From NCBI GenBank assembly GCA_038133505.1, contig JAYPTI010000009.1, positions 1 through 44,732 on the forward strand: a stretch of 44,732 bases of DNA, in the 5' to 3' direction. Source of the DNA: JAYQUR01 sp038133505. GTDB lineage: Bacteria; Pseudomonadota; Alphaproteobacteria; MPNO01; UBA830. A model generated the notes under the pieces. The model searched no databases, had not been told where the DNA came from, and saw only the letters and a list, made by a program, of their open reading frames with translations. The position numbers were made by a program, and so were the translations under genes. Position 1 is the stretch's first letter. The number at the start of each line of letters is the position of its first letter. This document shows, piece after piece, positions 15,901 to 24,235 of the stretch.

Positions 15901-17213
15901 GCCCGCTCGCCATCGGTATTCTCATCGGCGCGGTTTCGATCGTCGTCCTGGGTTCCGGCATTCCGGTCGCGTTCGGCCTCGGCCTGGTATCCGTCGCCTT
16001 CCTCGTGATCTTCGAGGGCTTCGACAGCCTGTCGGTGCTGGCCGACACGCTGTTCGCGGGACTGAACGACTTCACGCTGGTCTCGATCCCTATGTTCGTG
16101 CTGATGGGCGCGGCCGTCGCGTCGTCGCGTGCGGGATCGGATCTTTACGAGGCGCTGGCGCGCTGGCTCTACCGCGTGCCCGGCAGCCTGGTGGTCTCCA
16201 ATATCGGCGCCTGCGCGCTGTTCGCGGCGCTGACCGGCTCGTCGCCCGCGACGTGCGCCGCCATCGGGCGGATGGGCATTCCGGAGCTGCGGCGCCGCGG
16301 CTACGACGCCGATCTCGCGACGGGCGCCATCGCCGCGGGCGGGACGCTCGGCATCCTGATCCCGCCGTCGGTGACGATGATCCTCTACGGCATCGCCAGC
16401 GAAACCTCGATCGGCCGGCTGTTCCTCGCCGGCGTCTTTCCCGGGCTGATGCTGGCCGGCCTGTTCATCCTGTGGGCGCTTTATCTGAGCTGGAAGCGCA
16501 AGGGCCGGCTGATCGCCGACACGACGGTCTACTCGCTGCGCGAGCGTCTCGAAATCCTGCCGCGCGTCCTGCCGTTCATCGTGCTGATCGTCGGCGTCGT
16601 CATCGCGCTCTACGGCGGCATCGCGACGCCGTCGGAAGCGGCGGCGGTGGGCGCGGCGCTCGCGCTCATTCTCGTGATGGTCGTCTACGGCGTCTGGCGC
16701 GCGCGCGACCTGTGGCAGATCCTGCGCGACGGGATGCGCGAGTCCGTGATGATCCTGATGATCATCGCGACGTCGATCCTGTTCGGCTACATGCTGTCGC
16801 TGCTGTTCGTCACCCAGTCGGTCGCCGAGTGGATCGGCGGGCTCGACGTGAACCGCTGGGTCCTGATGCTGTGGATCAACGTGCTGCTTCTCGTCGCGGG
16901 CTGCTTCCTGCCGCCCGCCGCGGTGATCCTCATGACGACGCCGATCCTGATCCCGATCATCACCAAGGCCGGGTTCGACCCGATCTGGTTCGGCGTGCTG
17001 CTCACCGTCAACATGGAGCTCGGGCTGATAACGCCGCCCGTGGGGCTCAACCTCTATGTGATCAACGGCATCGCGCCGGACGTGCCGCTGACCCAGGTTC
17101 TCAAGGGCGCGATCCCCTTCATGGGATGCATGATCGTGGGGATGGCGCTGCTCTGCCTGTTCCCCGAGATCGCGACCTGGCTGCCGGACGCGCTGATGGG
17201 GCCCGGCAGCTGA
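15897..17213 (+). CDS. dctM: TRAP transporter large permease DctM, system 1
   Basis: A 438-residue integral membrane protein starting at GTG 15897, which overlaps the dctQ stop by four bases. Typical DctM motifs are FVLMGAAVASSRAGSD, ALTGSSPATCAAIGRMGIPE, GTLGILIPPSVTMILYGIASETSIG and the late NMELGLITPPVGLNLYVINGI. It forms the sodium-coupled transport channel with DctQ. The stop is four bases from the convergent stop of the enamidase-like gene, so the TRAP operon and the enamidase operon meet tail to tail. Confidence 0.93.
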   Translation: MSPLAIGILIGAVSIVVLGSGIPVAFGLGLVSVAFLVIFEGFDSLSVLADTLFAGLNDFTLVSIPMFVLMGAAVASSRAGSDLYEALARWLYRVPGSLVVSNIGACALFAALTGSSPATCAAIGRMGIPELRRRGYDADLATGAIAAGGTLGILIPPSVTMILYGIASETSIGRLFLAGVFPGLMLAGLFILWALYLSWKRKGRLIADTTVYSLRERLEILPRVLPFIVLIVGVVIALYGGIATPSEAAAVGAALALILVMVVYGVWRARDLWQILRDGMRESVMILMIIATSILFGYMLSLLFVTQSVAEWIGGLDVNRWVLMLWINVLLLVAGCFLPPAAVILMTTPILIPIITKAGFDPIWFGVLLTVNMELGLITPPVGLNLYVINGIAPDVPLTQVLKGAIPFMGCMIVGMALLCLFPEIATWLPDALMGPGS

Positions 17214-17217
17214 GGCG

Positions 17218-18408
17218 CTAGATCACTTCGGGAATTTTTTCCGCCGGCGGCGTGTTGCGGCTGCGGCCGGAGGCGACCTTGCCGTCGATGACGACCATGC
17301 CGACGCCGGGGATATCGCCCATCTGAACGGACTCCAGCAGGTCCTTGCCGGCGGTGTGCTGGGCGCGGTCGAGGAACACGAAATCCGCCGCGCGGCCGAC
17401 CTCGATCAGGCCGCAGTCGAGATCGCGCATCCGCGCCGTGTTGCCGGTCGCGAAGCAGAACGCGATTTCGGCCGGAATGTCGCCGAGCGCCGACAGCATC
17501 GACAACATGCGGATGATGCCGAGCGGCTGAACGCCCGATCCCGCCGGCCCGTCGGTCCCCAGGATCACCCGTTCGGACTGGTTGAGCTCGAACGCGGTTC
17601 GGAGCGCGAAGAGGGCGGCTTTCTCGTTGCCGTTATGGACGATCTCGATGCCCGCGCTGCAGTCCTCGCAGAGGCAGCGGATCTGGTCGAGCGGCAGCGA
17701 CGTGTGGCCGCCGTTGATGTGGCCGATGATGTCGGCGCCGGCTTCGAGCACGACGTCCTTGTCGATCAGGCCGGAGCCGGGGATTGACGGGCCGCCCGTG
17801 TGGATCGTCGACTGGATGCCGTACTTGCGCGCCCAGTCGACCATCTGCTTCGCCTCGTCGCCCGCCTTGACGCCGCCGAGGCCGATCTCGCCGAGGAGCT
17901 TCACACCCGCTTCGCCGAGTTCCTTGAAGTCCTCCTCGACCATGCCCTTCTCGAGGATCGGGGCGCCCGCGTGCACCTTCACGCCGCCGGGCGGGAAGGC
18001 CGAGAAGCAGCGCTGGGCGGTGATGCCGAGCGCGACGACGCCCTTCGGGTCCTTCGGGCGGCCCGGCAGGTGAACCTCGCCCGCCGAGATCATCGTCGTC
18101 ACGCCGCCGTGCATCGAGGAATCGATCCAGTTGAGCTGGCTCTGGCGCGGCGTCCAGTCGCCGAAGACGGGGTGCACGTGGCTGTCGATCAGGCCCGGGC
18201 ACAGCGCGGTGCCGTTGGCGTCGATCGTCAGGTCCGCGCCCTCGGTATCGACGTCCTTCGCCTTGCCGAACGCGGCGATCCTGCCGTCGACCGCCACGAG
18301 CGTGTCGGCGTCGAGCACCGGGTTCTCGAGCGCGCCCGAGAGCATGAGCCCAACGTTGCGGATAACGGTCTTGCCTTTGGGCGCCTCGGGGGCGGCCGCT
18401 CCTGCCAT
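17218..18408 (-). CDS. Enamidase-like amidohydrolase (6-oxotetrahydronicotinate ring opening)
   Basis: A 396-residue amidohydrolase strongly resembling E. barkeri enamidase, which hydrolyses 1,4,5,6-tetrahydro-6-oxonicotinate to 2-formylglutarate and ammonia. Visible metal-site residues are H77 and H79 (DSHVH), E174 in GEIGLGG, H203 (IHTGG), H230 (GHINGG) and D286 (LGTDGP). Other shared stretches are GGVTTMISAGEVHLPGRPKDP, GGVKVHAGAPILEKG and the C-terminal SRNTPPA. It is the product-side partner of the 6-hydroxynicotinate reductase at 5852-7381. ATG 18408 follows ACGGGAAC. It is the third gene of a minus-strand operon with an SDR and an isochorismatase-fold hydrolase. An imidazolonepropionase- or dihydroorotase-like activity is a less likely alternative. 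Confidence 0.82.
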   Translation of the reverse strand: MAGAAAPEAPKGKTVIRNVGLMLSGALENPVLDADTLVAVDGRIAAFGKAKDVDTEGADLTIDANGTALCPGLIDSHVHPVFGDWTPRQSQLNWIDSSMHGGVTTMISAGEVHLPGRPKDPKGVVALGITAQRCFSAFPPGGVKVHAGAPILEKGMVEEDFKELGEAGVKLLGEIGLGGVKAGDEAKQMVDWARKYGIQSTIHTGGPSIPGSGLIDKDVVLEAGADIIGHINGGHTSLPLDQIRCLCEDCSAGIEIVHNGNEKAALFALRTAFELNQSERVILGTDGPAGSGVQPLGIIRMLSMLSALGDIPAEIAFCFATGNTARMRDLDCGLIEVGRAADFVFLDRAQHTAGKDLLESVQMGDIPGVGMVVIDGKVASGRSRNTPPAEKIPEVI

Positions 18409-18469
18409 GGTTCTGTTCCCGTCTTGTCGTTGTCGAAGAAGCCTGTTCGGCTTGTGGTGTCGAAGATGT

Positions 18470-19180
18470 CTATTCGGCGGCGGGCGCGTTGCGCTTGTCG
18501 GAAGCCTCGAGCCGGGCGATCACCTCGTCGGTCGCCTGGACGTCGCCGAAGTTGAGGTAGAACGCCTTGAGCGAGTTCTGGTGCTCCTCGTCGGTCGACG
18601 TCGCGCAGCCGTCGGAGACCATCAGCGTGCGATAGTTGAGCATCATCGCGTCGCGCGCGGTGGATTCGCAGCAGACGTTCGTCGCGACGCCGCAGACGAG
18701 GATCGTCTCGATGGCGTTGTCCTGAAGGATCAGCTCGATGTCGGACGAGCCCTGGATGAAGGCGCTGTAACGCCGCTTGACGACGCGATAGTCGGTGTCG
18801 CGCACGTCGAGGTCTGGCCAGAGTTCGAACTGCGGCGCGCCGCGGCTCATCTGTTCGATCCGGAGCGATCCCTTGTCGGGCGTGTAGCGCTCGTGCAGCG
18901 TGCGCCAGGCATTCGGCGTGTTTTCCGGGGCCAGGTTCTGGATCCAGATGACGATGCCGCCGGTCTTGCGGACCGTCTCCGCCAGCCTGTTGACGTTGTC
19001 GACGACGGTCTGGCCCACCGGGCAGCCGGCCATCGATTCCTCGGCCATGAAGTAGATCTGCATGTCGACGACCACCAGGGCGGTCTTCGGCGTGTCGAAA
19101 GTCTCGCACGTGTGCGCACGGCCCTGGCGTCCGGCGACGCGCTCGATGTGGGTCTGCGGCATTTCGAACGGATGCGGCAT
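18470..19180 (-). CDS. Isochorismatase-fold cysteine hydrolase
   Basis: A 236-residue protein with the cysteine-hydrolase triad: Asp in ALVVVDMQIYFM (about residue 39), Lys in RVVKRRYSAF (about 133) and Cys in GVATNVCCESTARDA (about 167), preceded by the usual cis-peptide-type GVATN. Relatives include N-carbamoylsarcosine amidase, nicotinamidase and maleamate or ureidoacrylate amidohydrolases. Next to the enamidase it could release ammonia from an amide intermediate or convert an amide precursor (such as nicotinamide) to the acid. This is inference, since the nicotinamidase metal site (DxHxxxxxH) is not evident. ATG 19180 follows AGGGAGA. It lies 61 bases upstream of the enamidase gene and is probably cotranscribed. 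Confidence 0.82.
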   Translation of the reverse strand: MPHPFEMPQTHIERVAGRQGRAHTCETFDTPKTALVVVDMQIYFMAEESMAGCPVGQTVVDNVNRLAETVRKTGGIVIWIQNLAPENTPNAWRTLHERYTPDKGSLRIEQMSRGAPQFELWPDLDVRDTDYRVVKRRYSAFIQGSSDIELILQDNAIETILVCGVATNVCCESTARDAMMLNYRTLMVSDGCATSTDEEHQNSLKAFYLNFGDVQATDEVIARLEASDKRNAPAAE

Positions 19181-19228
19181 GTTCTCGTCTCCCTGTTCAG
19201 ATGTCGGAATGATAGGCGGACGGGCGTC

Positions 19229-19963
19229 CTAGTTAAAGTTCGATCCGCCGTTGGCGTGGATAACCTCGCCGGTGATGAAGCTCGCCTTGTCGGAAATCAG
19301 GAAGATGCCGGCGTTGGCGATCTCCTCGGCGGTGCCGAAACGGCCCATCGGGAAGCGCTGGGTCATCGCCGCGCGCTGTTCCGCGGTGTAGCCGGCGATC
19401 ATGGCGGTCTCGGCGATGCCGGGGCTCACGGCGTTCACGCGGACCTTCGGCGCAAGCGCGCGGGCGAGCGAGCGGTTGAGCGCGATCACCGCCCCCTTGG
19501 AGCTGACATAGGCGGGGCCGCCCTGGCCTTTGCCGCCGGTCACGCCGTAGAGCACGGAGGTCGACGTCGTCAGCACGATCGAGCCGCCGTCGTGCGCCAT
19601 CATGTGTTTGGCCGCGGCCTGCGAAATCAGGAAAGATCCGGTGACGTTCACCGCCATGACGAAATTGCATTCGTCGGCGTCCAGCTCGTCCCAGCGTTTG
19701 GACGAGTGGGCTGCGCCCCAATGCATCAGCGCGTCGAGACCGCCGAACGCGTCCACCGTCTGAGCGACCGCTGCCGCGCAGTCTTCCGGCTTGGAGACGT
19801 CGCCTGCAAAGAACGCGACATTGTCGCCGGCGGGCAGTTCCGCCCGCATTTTCTCCTCCTGCGGGTCGAACGCGAGGACTCGATTCCCTTCCTCGAGGAG
19901 GATTTTCGCACAGGCGAGACCGATCCCGCTTGCCGCTCCCGTCACCAGTACCGTTTGTCCCAT
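19229..19963 (-). CDS. SDR-family oxidoreductase, copy 1
   Basis: A 244-residue classical short-chain dehydrogenase. It has the TGAASGIG cofactor motif (residues 8-15), FAGDVS, NVTGSF and AYVSSKG, with the catalytic Tyr and Lys, and a C-terminal ITGEVIHANGG. ATG 19963 (MGQTVLV) with GGAG eight bases upstream is preferred to the TTG at 19990, which would extend into the operator-like site. Tyr-Lys and Asp after beta-2 (AFDP) suggest NAD(H). It is the first gene of the operon ending in the enamidase, so oxidation or reduction of 2-formylglutarate or its alcohol is a reasonable guess. It is clearly homologous to the SDR at 23479-24228. Confidence 0.88.
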   Translation of the reverse strand: MGQTVLVTGAASGIGLACAKILLEEGNRVLAFDPQEEKMRAELPAGDNVAFFAGDVSKPEDCAAAVAQTVDAFGGLDALMHWGAAHSSKRWDELDADECNFVMAVNVTGSFLISQAAAKHMMAHDGGSIVLTTSTSVLYGVTGGKGQGGPAYVSSKGAVIALNRSLARALAPKVRVNAVSPGIAETAMIAGYTAEQRAAMTQRFPMGRFGTAEEIANAGIFLISDKASFITGEVIHANGGSNFN

Positions 19964-19982
19964 CCGTCGACTCCGTGTTTGA

Positions 19983-19994
19983 TTAGACAACTAA
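19983..19994. promoter_or_regulatory. TTAG-N4-CTAA operator-like site (SDR-enamidase operon / TRAP 2)
   Basis: TTAGACAACTAA followed by CGA lies 20 bases upstream of the SDR start, in the divergent region facing dctQ of TRAP system 2. It has perfect four-base arms and matches sites at 27759-27770 and 32110-32121, all followed by CGA. A TTGACG on the minus strand (20033-20038) could be the -35 of the SDR operon, but no good -10 at the right spacing is seen. Confidence 0.5.
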
Positions 19995-20128
19995 CGAAAC
20001 TTCATTTAAACAGAAACGCAGGGAAGGGGGAGCGTCAACTTGCCCGCCTTCCGGACGGAGGACCCCGCAGAGGGTCCGTTAACAGGGAAAAGGCGTCTCC
20101 GGGACTTCCGGACCGTCTGGGAGCAGAT

Positions 20129-20695
20129 ATGTCGAGCAGCACCAACAGCGGTGTTTCCAAGCCACTGCATTTCGGAATTGTCACCGTGCCGCGGGCTATC
20201 ATCGGTACGCTGATCCTGGTCGGTATCGCGATCAATTTCGCCAACGTGATCGGGCGCTACGCGTTTCTCTCGCCGATCATCTGGGCCGAGGAGATCATGA
20301 TCTACATCATGGTCTGGACCGTCTTCATCGGCGCGATCCTCGTTTCGTTCGAGGGACAGCACCTGAAGATGGATTTCTTCTCGATCATGCTGCCGTCTCC
20401 CTACAAGGAAGTGATCAATTTTATCGCGACAGTTGCGGTGCTAGGGGTTTGCCTCTTCGTAATTCCGAACAACTGGACGGTCGTCGAGCTGATGTGGAAC
20501 AACGACCAGCGCAGCGTCGTGGCGGAGATCCCGATGGTCATTCCTCATTTCGCGCTGCTGTTTGGGTTCGTCATGATCTTCATTGCGATCGCCGTCCGGT
20601 TCCGAGCGCACGTGACAGGGACGCTTGTCAGCGAAGTCGACGAGATCGTCGCCGAGTATGACGGCCATCACGACGGCGAACCGACAAAGCCGTAA
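20129..20695 (+). CDS. dctQ: TRAP transporter small permease DctQ, system 2
   Basis: A 188-residue membrane protein with four hydrophobic segments (about 20-42, 52-75, 95-115 and 138-160) and DctQ marks (FANVIGRYAF, IWAEEIMIYIMVW, FEGQHLKMDFF). ATG 20129 follows GGGAG. The longer open frame upstream is the shadow of the minus-strand genes. It precedes its DctM by 39 bases. No DctP lies next to this pair, so the receptor must be elsewhere. It is divergent from the SDR-enamidase operon across the TTAG-N4-CTAA site, which suggests uptake of a compound handled by that operon. Confidence 0.9.
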   Translation: MSSSTNSGVSKPLHFGIVTVPRAIIGTLILVGIAINFANVIGRYAFLSPIIWAEEIMIYIMVWTVFIGAILVSFEGQHLKMDFFSIMLPSPYKEVINFIATVAVLGVCLFVIPNNWTVVELMWNNDQRSVVAEIPMVIPHFALLFGFVMIFIAIAVRFRAHVTGTLVSEVDEIVAEYDGHHDGEPTKP

Positions 20696-20734
20696 CGCCC
20701 GCGAACAAGAAACAAGTCTAAGAGGAGCGCTTTC

Positions 20735-22009
20735 ATGGAATGGGTCATGGGGATCGTCCCGGTTGTCCTTCTGCTGCTGGGTTTCCCGATTTTCGTCATC
20801 CTGCTCGCGACGGCGGCAATCGTGTTGTGGCTGTTTCAGGCGGTTCCGCCGACGGCCATTCACATCAACATGTTCGGCAGCGTCGACAAGTTCGCCCTGA
20901 TGGCCGTGCCGTTTTTCATCTTCGCCGGCGAAATCATGGGTCACGGTGGCATCTCGAAGCGCATCGTCGCCTGGGTGATGTCGATCATCGGCGGTGTGCG
21001 CGGCAGCCTGCCGCTGACAACGGTCGGTACGTGTACGGTGTTCGGCGCGATTTCCGGTTCCAGCCCGGCGACGGTCGCCGCCGTCGGCCGTCTGCTGTAC
21101 GGTCCGCTGCGCGACGCCGGCTATAACGAGCGTTTCTCGTCGGGCCTGCTCGCATCGTCCGGCGCCATCGCCATCGTTATCCCGCCGTCGATCAGCATGA
21201 TCCTTTACGGCGCGTCGGCCGAGCAGTCGGTCGCGCTCCTGTTCGTTGCGGGCGTCGTCCCCGGCATTCTGATGGCCCTGCTGATGGCGCTCTATATCTA
21301 TGTCTACGCCTCGAAGCAGGGGATCAAGGAAGCGACCGGTTTCTCGACGGCTGCTTTCCTGAAGGCTTCCAAGGACGGCGTCTGGGCGCTGGGCACCCCG
21401 TTCATCATTCTGGGCGGCATCTATGCCGGCATCTTCTCGCCGACCGAATCGGCCGGCGTGGCCTGCGTCTATGCGATCATCGTAACCCGCTTCATCTACG
21501 GCGACATCTCGTGGAAAGGCATCTGGGAGGTCTCGGTCAACTCGATGTACCTGACTGCCCAGGTCCTGATCATCGTCGCCGCGGCCGGCGTGTTCTCGCA
21601 GCTGCTGACGATCAGCGGCATTCCGCAGCAGGCCGTCCAGGCCATCCAGGACATGAAGCTGGAGCCGTGGATGGTGCTGATGGTCATCAACATCTTCCTG
21701 CTTCTCGTCGGCTGCCTGCTCGATCCCGGTTCGGCCATTCTCGTCCTGACCCCGCTGCTGGCGCCGATCGCGTTCGCGATGGGCGTGGACCTGATCCATT
21801 TCGGCATCATCATGACGGTGAACCTCGCGATCGGCATGTTCACGCCGCCTTTCGGCTTGAACATCTTCGTCACGCAGGCGCTGTTCAAGGCGCCGCTGTC
21901 TAGCATCTATCCGGGACTGGTGCCGTTCATCATCATCAACATCATCGCGTTGCTGCTGGTGACCTACATTCCGGAACTCTCGCTGTTCCTGACGCGTTAC
22001 GTCGGCTAG
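20735..22009 (+). CDS. dctM: TRAP transporter large permease DctM, system 2
   Basis: A 424-residue DctM with the family marks FFIFAGEIMGHGGISKRIV, GAISGSSPATVAAVGRLLY, IAIVIPPSISMILYGASAEQSVA and VNLAIGMFTPPFGLNIFVTQ. ATG 20735 follows AAGAGGAGCG. It forms a sodium-coupled carrier with the DctQ upstream. The region after its stop starts with a GC-rich inverted repeat (from 22020) and then enters an assembly gap, so a third gene (for example a DctP) is not excluded if the gap is larger than shown. Confidence 0.92.
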   Translation: MEWVMGIVPVVLLLLGFPIFVILLATAAIVLWLFQAVPPTAIHINMFGSVDKFALMAVPFFIFAGEIMGHGGISKRIVAWVMSIIGGVRGSLPLTTVGTCTVFGAISGSSPATVAAVGRLLYGPLRDAGYNERFSSGLLASSGAIAIVIPPSISMILYGASAEQSVALLFVAGVVPGILMALLMALYIYVYASKQGIKEATGFSTAAFLKASKDGVWALGTPFIILGGIYAGIFSPTESAGVACVYAIIVTRFIYGDISWKGIWEVSVNSMYLTAQVLIIVAAAGVFSQLLTISGIPQQAVQAIQDMKLEPWMVLMVINIFLLLVGCLLDPGSAILVLTPLLAPIAFAMGVDLIHFGIIMTVNLAIGMFTPPFGLNIFVTQALFKAPLSSIYPGLVPFIIINIIALLLVTYIPELSLFLTRYVG

Positions 22010-22019
22010 GGCTCGGGCG

Positions 22020-22125
22020 GCTGCGCATTGCGCAGCNNNNNNNNNNCCCCCCCAGCGGGGGTGGGCGGGCGGGGGGGGGGGGGGGGGGGGGGGGGGCGCC
22101 CCCCCCCCCCCCCCCCCCCCCCGCC
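22020..22125. other. Inverted repeat, assembly gap (10 N) and poly-G/poly-C artefact
   Basis: GCTGCGCA and TGCGCAGC flank one T at 22020-22036 and could be a truncated terminator after dctM. Ten Ns follow (22037-22046), then long G and C runs up to about 22122. Such homopolymers are very unlikely to be genomic and look like low-quality sequence extended into the gap. Confidence 0.75.
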
Positions 22126-22134
22126 CGACCTTTC

Positions 22135-23019
22135 ATGGCCACGGACGACAGGCGGAGGGGCTTCGTTGCGCTTGCCGTGACCGTGGTCTGTTTCGGCACG
22201 CTGTGGACGACGGCGAAGCTCTCCATCGAGCACATTCCGCCCCTGTGGTTTACCGCCCTGCGCTATGGGATCGGCGGGCTTTTCATCGCCGCGGTTCTCG
22301 GACCGCAGAGACGCTTGCGGCTCCCCGACCGGCGCGACATTCCGATCATCCTGACCGTCGGCGGCGTGATGCTGGGGCTCTACGCCGTCATCTTCCAGAC
22401 CGCGCTGCAATTCGTTCACGCCGGCCGGGCGACGCTGCTCGGCTACACGACGGCGATCTTCGTGACGCCGGTCGCCGTCCTGTTTCTCTCCGAGAAGCTG
22501 CCGCCGCTCAAACTATTCGGCCTGATCGCGGGCAGCGTCGGCCTGCTGATCCTGTTCAATCCGGCCGAGTTCGACTGGACCGATCGGGACGTGCTGATCG
22601 GCAACGGCATGCTGCTGCTGTGCGTCCTGATGTGGTCGGCGGTGATCGTTCACCTGCGCATGCACCCGCACGTCACCGACACGCTCGGGCTCGTGCCCTG
22701 GTACATGGTCGTCTCGGGGACCGTCGCGCTCGTCTCCGCGCTGATTTTCGAGGGGCTGCCCGATTTCGATCTGACCTGGTCGGCGGTCGGCATTCTTGCC
22801 TATGCCGGCATGGTGGGTACGGGGATCGGGAACTGGGGCGTGACGACGACGCTGATGTATCTGCCCGCGACGACGTCGACGGTCGGGCTTCTGGGCGTCC
22901 CTGTTGTCGCGCTGATTCTGAGCGTCCTGTTCCTCGGAGAGGAACTCACCGTGTCGCTCGGCGCCGGGCTGGTCCTGATTATCGGCGGAATCGCCGCCGT
23001 GACGCTGTCGCGCGCCTGA
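22135..23019 (+). CDS. EamA/DMT-superfamily transporter, copy 1
   Basis: A 294-residue membrane protein with ten hydrophobic segments arranged as two EamA repeats, typical of drug/metabolite exporters. Repeat 1 has LWFTALRYGIGGLFIAAVL and repeat 2 has GLLGVPVVALILSVLFLGEELT. It is closely similar to the protein at 24236-25132 (for example FNPAEFDWTDRDVLIGNGMLL against FNPTTFDWTDTNVVIGNAMLL). The substrate is unknown; export of a pathway intermediate or amino acid is possible. ATG 22135 lies just after the artefactual poly-C run, so the upstream signals are not visible and the true start could be affected by the gap. Confidence 0.85.
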   Translation: MATDDRRRGFVALAVTVVCFGTLWTTAKLSIEHIPPLWFTALRYGIGGLFIAAVLGPQRRLRLPDRRDIPIILTVGGVMLGLYAVIFQTALQFVHAGRATLLGYTTAIFVTPVAVLFLSEKLPPLKLFGLIAGSVGLLILFNPAEFDWTDRDVLIGNGMLLLCVLMWSAVIVHLRMHPHVTDTLGLVPWYMVVSGTVALVSALIFEGLPDFDLTWSAVGILAYAGMVGTGIGNWGVTTTLMYLPATTSTVGLLGVPVVALILSVLFLGEELTVSLGAGLVLIIGGIAAVTLSRA

Positions 23020-23039
23020 CGCCGCCGGGCTCGCCGGTT

Positions 23040-23219
23040 CTAGGTATCCCGGGAGTGCGACTGCTCATGCGAGAACGATACGACGTTCCGCTGCTCGGCC
23101 TCGGAGCGCTGCGCCGACGCCGTTTCGCGGTCGCGCAGATATTCCTCTAGCGTTCGAACGGGCTTCAGCAGATATGGGCTCACGTTCGGTTCTTCGAAGT
23201 CGTCAGATTTTGACGTCAT
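23040..23219 (-). CDS. Possible small hypothetical protein, 59 residues
   Basis: This short frame starts at ATG 23219 (MTSKSDDFEEPNVSPYLL) and contains SPYLLKPVRTLEEYLRDRE. That resembles a pattern I recall from small uncharacterised alphaproteobacterial proteins with a Y-L-x-P-x-R-[ST]-L-E-E core. The ribosome binding site is poor (GGAAAGG about 14 bases upstream). It lies convergent to the EamA gene and divergent from the SDR at 23479, in an otherwise empty 459-base region. No function can be offered. The longer frame to 23915 is a shadow of the SDR gene. Confidence 0.4.
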   Translation of the reverse strand: MTSKSDDFEEPNVSPYLLKPVRTLEEYLRDRETASAQRSEAEQRNVVSFSHEQSHSRDT

Positions 23220-23316
23220 CCCGCGTTGTCGCCTTTCCGGGGGGTGGCGTTGGGGTCCGGTGTGATCGCCCTTCGAAAATATTTCCTGGCTCCCGGAGCA
23301 CAATCGCAATCGGGAA

Positions 23317-23362
23317 GTTATCCACATCTGAGACATTTCTTCTGTAGATAACATGTGGGCAA
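23317..23362. promoter_or_regulatory. Rearranged inverted repeat with DnaA-box-like sequence
   Basis: GTTATCCACAT (23317-23327) contains a perfect TTATCCACA. GATAACATGTGGG (23347-23359) carries the complement of both halves in swapped order. It lies upstream of the SDR at 23479 and may be a regulator site. No cluster of DnaA boxes or AT-rich unwinding region accompanies it. Confidence 0.25.
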
Positions 23363-23478
23363 ACAGGCAGTTCCCGCGCTGACCGCGGCTTTCCCGGTCG
23401 GAAACGCCATCAAAAATTTGCGCTTCGGCCGGAAGCCGGTCAAAACTGCGGTACGCAGCGGGAACCAGAGCATTCGTC

Positions 23479-24228
23479 ATGTATTCCGATAAAACTGTGA
23501 TCGTTTCCGGCGCCGCGAGCGGCATCGGCAGGGCTTGCGCAGAGCGGCTGCTGCGCGACGGGAACAGGATCGTTGCCGTTGATCTGGATCCGGCGGCGCT
23601 CGAAGCGGCGCTGGGGCCTGGGACCGATGCGCTCGTCCATGTCGCGGGCGACGTCGCGAGAACCGCGACGGCCGAAACGGCGGCCGCGACGGCGGTCGAA
23701 CGCTTCGGCGGGATCGACGGTCTGGCGCATTTCGCCGCCGCCCATTCGAAATTCGACTGGGAGCGCGCGGACGAAGACGAATTCAACCGTATCCTGTCGA
23801 CCAACGTGACAGGCTCGTTCCTGATGGCCAAGGAGACCGCCAAGTCGATGATCGCGCACGGAACCGCCGGCGCCATCGTGCTGACGGCGTCCGGCGGCGT
23901 CCTGATGGGCGGCACCGGGGAGCAGGGCCGGGGCGGTCCGGCCTACACCACCTCGAAGGGAGGCGTGCTGGTTCTCATCCGGACCCTCGCCCGGTCGTGG
24001 GGGAAATACGGCATCCGGGTGAACGCGATCAGCCCCGGCGTCGTCGAGACCGCCATGACGTCGGAATATTCGCCGGACGCAAAGGCGGGGGCGGCGGCGA
24101 AGGCGGCCCTCGGGCGCATTTCCCAGCCGGAGGAACAGGCCGCTGCCGCGATCTGGCTGCTGTCCGACGAGGCCGGGTTCATCACCGGCGAGAACATGCA
24201 TATCAACGGCGGCGCTGCCTTCGGATAG
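23479..24228 (+). CDS. SDR-family oxidoreductase, copy 2
   Basis: A 249-residue classical SDR with SGAASGIG (residues 9-16), an acidic residue after beta-2 (AVDLD, favouring NAD), VAGDVA, NVTGSF, AYTTSKG (catalytic Tyr and Lys) and ITGENMHINGG. It shares an unusual Gly-rich insertion before the active site (GTGEQGRGGPAY) with the SDR at 19229-19963 (GGKGQGGPAY), so the two are paralogues. ATG 23479 has a weak ribosome binding site. It is flanked on both sides by homologous EamA transporters, and the second begins seven bases after its stop. The substrate is unknown; an alcohol or semialdehyde of the pathway is likely. Confidence 0.88.
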   Translation: MYSDKTVIVSGAASGIGRACAERLLRDGNRIVAVDLDPAALEAALGPGTDALVHVAGDVARTATAETAAATAVERFGGIDGLAHFAAAHSKFDWERADEDEFNRILSTNVTGSFLMAKETAKSMIAHGTAGAIVLTASGGVLMGGTGEQGRGGPAYTTSKGGVLVLIRTLARSWGKYGIRVNAISPGVVETAMTSEYSPDAKAGAAAKAALGRISQPEEQAAAAIWLLSDEAGFITGENMHINGGAAFG

Positions 24229-24235
24229 CCGGACC

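Noticed and set aside
23317..23362. Replication origin suggested by a perfect DnaA box
   Set aside because: Only one good box is present, with no cluster, no AT-rich unwinding region and no dnaA or repA nearby.
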